Shown in pieces: positions 28,801-34,800 of a stretch of DNA of 64,000 nucleotides. The stretch is from positions 62,001 to 126,000 of the forward strand of contig BROG01000796.1 of assembly GCA_030159075.1 (NCBI GenBank), written 5' to 3'. The notes below the pieces were generated by a model that saw only the letters and a list, made by a program, of their open reading frames with translations, had not been told where the DNA came from and did no database searches. Each line of letters opens with the position of its first letter. Position 1 is the stretch's first letter. A program made the translations under genes and the position numbers. This DNA is from Atrina japonica. Its lineage: Eukaryota; Mollusca; Bivalvia; Pterioida; Pinnidae.

Positions 28801-31800
28801 ATTTACACCAAAATTAAATTACCGTCATACATACGACAGTCTGTTACTGAGTGCTTATTAAGGTACCCATTGTATAAATGAGTATGTTAAATATGAATAT
28901 TTCTGTTACGATCCCGGAAAATTTCCAGAAAAATATTGATCGAAATGTCGTCAAAATGAGTTTTTTTTTCTTGTATATGATATTAATGAAATATTTGGGA
29001 ATGAATATTGTACAGGAATCATCAGAAAGCTACACTAAATATGTTTTATATGGACCTTTTCACGAAAATTGCGGTCCTGTAACTGTGATTGGCAAAATGA
29101 TACAAATTCCCGAAAAATGACATTACTCAGTTACTATGACGACATCTATGTCTTTGGGGGTATATGTACCATTTTGCCTCTCAGAGTCACAGGACCGCAG
29201 TTAACGTGAAAGGGTCTATAGTGCTTTGACAAATCCTCAAAAATAACAACTCTAATGTGCAAGAAATAGTAGCCTTTTGAAATTTGGTACCTGTATCATG
29301 TTGTAAACTTTTAATTTACCGGGTGGATGTAAATACAAAATATACACACCCACCCATTAAATTCAAAATTTACAACGTGACACCCGAAAAACGTATATAT
29401 GTACATGAGACATACCATATAGTGCCATACCGCTTTTGGTAGTGACTAACGATAAATGCCTGGCATACATAATCAACACAGTTTTATAAAGGGAATGCCC
29501 TAATACAATTTTGTCCAAGTGAAAAAAAATTCAAACGTAAGATTAAAACATAAAATGAAAACAACAGCTTGGTCTTTTAAATGTTATAAGCAACATTTAA
29601 GTTATGTCTGTGAAGTTGGCAAAGCATTTGACAATCGACATTCAATGCCTATCTAGACAATCAACATTTATCTCTCTATATTCGATGATAGGACTCTCTA
29701 GTCAACAAATTAATGGAAATTGCTAATGTCTAGCTAGACAATCAAAATTCATCTCTACAGTCGATGCAAGGACTATATTGGAAGCACAGTAATGAAAAAT
29801 TCGAATGTCTTGCTAGACAATCAAAATTCATCTCTACAGTCGATGCAAGGGCTATATTGGAAGCATAATAATGAAAACTTCTAAAGTCAATAGCAATTTT
29901 CATTATTGTATTGACCAAAAGGTCCTATCATCGAATGTAGAGATGAATGTTGATTGTATAGCTAGACATTAGAATTATTCATTATCATGTGTAGTTCTTA
30001 CTTCGAATGTATAGATGAATGTTGAATGTCTAGATATACATTGAATGTCGATTGTCGATTGCCTTACCAACTTCACACACATATCAATGTATATAAGTTT
30101 TACAAAAAAGCAAAAACAAATGTTCAAGACGATCGTTTCTGTCAATAAAACTTCATCAGTTGAGCTCGAATTAAGCTTGTTTATCATTCGATTAATAACT
30201 TTGATTTGCTCTTTTACTTTCTGTTATATCTAATATATCTTATTCATGACATAACATGTTTTATAATTCTCTATTTTGTTTTCGTTTGAACCTTTCTTCT
30301 CCTTTGAATTTTATATCTCCGGATAATCAATTTCAAATATTCGTAATCTTTTCTTTGTGATCGAATACATTGTTCCAGACATTTTGTAATTTTGGAGTTC
30401 AGGTGCAAAGATGTGTCCTAAGAATGAGAGAACAATATGAAGTAGAGCGACGAACGATTGATGTAATTACTATTACCATATCTATACAAGTCTGTCCGCT
30501 TCAATGATTCATGTTTTTTTTATCAAAAAGGGCTTAATGAATCGCGACGGTACATTACATCATGCAAAGTCAACATCCTGTAATGGATAAAATGCAGAAC
30601 TATGAATATCACCTGGTTTTTCTTTTCCTTGCATTGTATCAGGATATGTGTTTTCTCCAGTGAACGAAAAATATCTACATATAGATCTGTGCATGGCATT
30701 CCAATACGTGCCGTTTACTAGAATGCTTATTTTTTACATCATAAATGCACATAAACGCTTACAGATAATGATCATTTCATTGAGAAAATCAAACATCATC
30801 ATGATAGGGATTGTCTTTGCGTGTTAACAATACACGTACACAGGAAGGCAGTGATGTTTGCTCTTTCAACAAAGCACTCCAATTCTGCCAGTTCCTCAGA
30901 ACTAATTGATAAGATTTCAAATAGAATTACGCAAAAAATGTAAAATAATAAATTAGTTAAAAGTCTATGTTCCTGATGACGGTAATGCTAAAGCATGTAT
31001 CTTTCTAAGAACGACACATATAACTAGGAGTGTCTTGATAGTAAATCTACTTATGGTATCCATGGCATAAATGAGTTTAATAAAGTCGGACATTCCCGTT
31101 GCATTCTCGGTAAATTCCGGAAAAAAGTAAAATTCATCGCAATATTGTAAAGATAAGTTTAATTTAGAAGAAAGTCTTGGATATTTGATATTAGTAAAAA
31201 GTTTGTAAATGATTATTGAAAAGTGTTTTATGTATTACGTCATTGAGATTAATTGGGAAATTAGTGATAATATCGTATCATTTGTTCTAGTAAGTTTTGC
31301 TATTATAGACTTCAAACCAACGATCATTTCCCTATCACTATTCTTTAAAACAAAGGATGAAAGTATGCATGTAGTTATATCAGTACTTTCAGTATTCTAC
31401 ACACCCTATGATTCATCCATTTTCTATTTGTTTAGAGTTAGAATTAACTGCAGCCTCAAGACAGGTGTGTCCGAACGACAAAGGGAAACCCATTCCTCCG
31501 TAGCACCTGATTTCCCTTCCCTTCCCAGAGTTGCGTGTTTGTTTTATGTCTTGACCTGGACGAGCTAAAAGTTTAGGAAATAAAGCGTAACAACATTGAA
31601 CTTACACTGTCAAGAGCAATCGTTCTTAATTGTCATCAAACCTACAAATGTCCAGTTAAGAGTAAAACATTTTCCCGTGATGATTGCCTTAACCAAACAG
31701 TGAGTAGCATCATCCGTATGATAATCGAAAGTTTACTCCAGTCCAATTATGTGAATTGAACCATACCTTCATAAACATGCTTACAGAACCACATTTTTAC

Positions 31801-34800
31801 CATATCTTGTGTTGTTATACCACTCTCAAGCGGTGGTATAAATATTATAAACATACTACCAAAGTTATAATGCTCAAGACGATATCGTTTCTGTCAATTA
31901 GACTTAGTTGAACAATTTCAAAAGTTATGTGTATTTTCTAAAGAGAAAGTGGTACCATACAGGGCCAAATAATATCTCTAAAAGTGCCGAAAATCCGTCT
32001 AAGAGTAACCACTGTAAAAAATGACTATCTTAGCTTTAGAAAACATTTTTGAATTTAAATGATGTTAACAGTGCCAAATATTACTTTAGTATAAGAGCTG
32101 CAGTTAGTTAACATTCACAAATAACCAACAGGGCTGTTTAGTGACGTCACAAACACTAAATAATGTCATCGCCAACCTTCAGATGAAGGAAGAGATTGAA
32201 TGACGTACATATTTGACGCGATCATGAGAGTCCAAACCCGATAGTGTGAGGCTAATAATCCATACATAATCGGCGGTTTTCGGTTATGATAGAAACAGAT
32301 TTTTCTCAAATTCACAGTATAAAACATACAACTTCCCTACTCTTTAGACAACAATATCACATAAAAAAATTAAAAGATAGACTTTTTAGCATCATAGACG
32401 ACTGTTTTTTTTCACTAAAGGTGGTACCCGAAAATATAAATATCTAGTACTAGATTGGTTATCATGATAATTATTTTGTCCAACACCACTCTGATTCTAC
32501 TGATTCTATTCCTATGGGAAGCAATTGTGCCCCTTTATTGGCTGACCTGTTCCTTTATTCATACGAAGTAGACTTCATTCAGAAACTGCTGAATCAAAAG
32601 AAGAAAAAGATAGCGGTGCCGTTTAATTTGACATTTAGATATATCGATGACGTTTTGTTAATTAATAATGACAATTTTCATACATATGTCAATGCGATAT
32701 ATCCCAGCGAACTAGAAATTAAAGATACAACAGAATCAAGCACACGCACTTCATACATAGACATTTTACTTACTATAGACACAGACAAGAAATTGGCAAC
32801 TAAGCTTTACGACAAACGCGACGATTTCGGCTTTCCCATCGTAAATTTTCCACATTTAAATAGAAATATCCCACAGCCACCCGCATATGGAGTTTATATT
32901 TCACAATATAAAAAGTCTCAGATACCAAGGTATAAATCTCTAGGATGTCCAGGATATAGGTACAAATCTGAATCTGGTAAAAAATGGACAAACATTTGAA
33001 ATCAAGAGGTGGGATCAGGTGCCATGGAAGAGTAAGCATAAATGATCCGATATGCCAGGGCGTGTTCAACATATGAACATTTCATATACAGATTACAAAC
33101 TACTCACTGACTAATTATTGACACAGGGATATCGAAAACCGCGTTTGATGTCAACGTTCCGCAAATTTTATGGTCGGTATGATAGTTTTGTTTGCGATTA
33201 CTCTGTTTCACTAAGTGAAATGTTGAGTTGCCTTTTCGTTGGCGGTTGTTGAGACGTCTGTACCAAGTGTAAAGAGGATTCGTTCCTCACGTAATTCATT
33301 TGGATTTTACTGTGGACTCAGGGCGGGTGTGACCGGTCGAATATGGATGCTTATTCCTCCATGGCACCTGATCCCACCTCTTGGTTTCCAGAGGTCCGTG
33401 AATGCCCATTTTTACCAGATTTGTATCTATTTGCTGGACATCCTAAAGATTTATACTTTGGTATCTGAGATATTTTATATTCAACAACAAATTTCAAATT
33501 TTGAAAATCAACTAACTCGAGTTAGATAAACATGATAATCAACTAACGCTCGTTGTGAAATCTCTATTTCTATACCAGATTTTAAATCTTTTTTATTTTA
33601 AATAATTTAATGATATTTTATACAATTATACATATTCATATTTGTGTTGAAGTAGATGTATTGCCTTTCCAAATTGGTTTGGAATATGTCGGTTTCTTTT
33701 CATGAAACTGCAAGTATTTGTAAGTGACAAGCAAATATTGCAGCAACATTTCCTTCTTTGTCCATAGTAAGTGGCTTCAACAAAGTAATTATTGCAAAGA
33801 AAAAATGTTGCCTCTCAGAAATAAAGTTTCAAAGGAATTTAAAACAGATCAGATGGAAATACATAGACTTTCTTCTAGACGTGTGAATCTTCGCAACAAT
33901 TTGTGAAAACTTTGTGACAGCTACTGGAAATAAATCAATTTGATATTGAAAGCTTTGGGAATATGAATAAAGTTATTCAACTCACAAAGCGACTTACACC
34001 ACATAGCACTTTCGTCAAAAATGGGGGCTTTTTAAAAAAAAATGCGAAGCCCTTGGGTGAATTTTTTAAAATACAATGGCTGATATTTTGTCAGTGTATA
34101 GACTGTATTGAGTTCTGTGAAAGAGCACATTTTGGATCATCTAATACTTTCATCTCACCTAATCCCATTCAAAATTATAGATACAATGTACTAGTATACG
34201 TTTTATAGCAAAAGTACACAACCCCAAAGTTGGTGCATTTTTTTCGACAAGATATGGTTCAGTGTTCTTCGATCTCTTTTTATATCAAAATGCAAAATTT
34301 TACGCAGTTTTAAGCCTTTATACTCATACCCAATCATGTCATATCCTATATATCAAACATAGATACCAAATTATTAACAACGAGGAGGTCCACATAAGGA
34401 TATACAAAAAAGAGTTAAACATAGTTTTTTATGTAAAACCGAGATGTTCTCACATAATGTCAGCTAGACCAGGTTTTATTTTTTTTTTAAATCTTTTTTA
34501 ATTGTGATAAAACTGGATTTTATGCCTTAAAGTGATTATAGCGCAGTTAACATATCGATTTTTTCATCACGGACAAAATTACAATTGTGAGCTAAATCTA
34601 GCTTTTATTACAGTTATTAGAATAAATAAATCAAACTATATTTTTCGGCCATCGATATAAAAAGCACATATACCAAAGTATTATCCGTCGGTAAGAACAA
34701 ATCACGTGAACATTCGACGAACACAGACTGAGGAATATCTAGAGGTGGGACCAGGTGTCATGGAGGAGCAAGACGCGTTTGGAATGAGAAAGGCTAGTGT

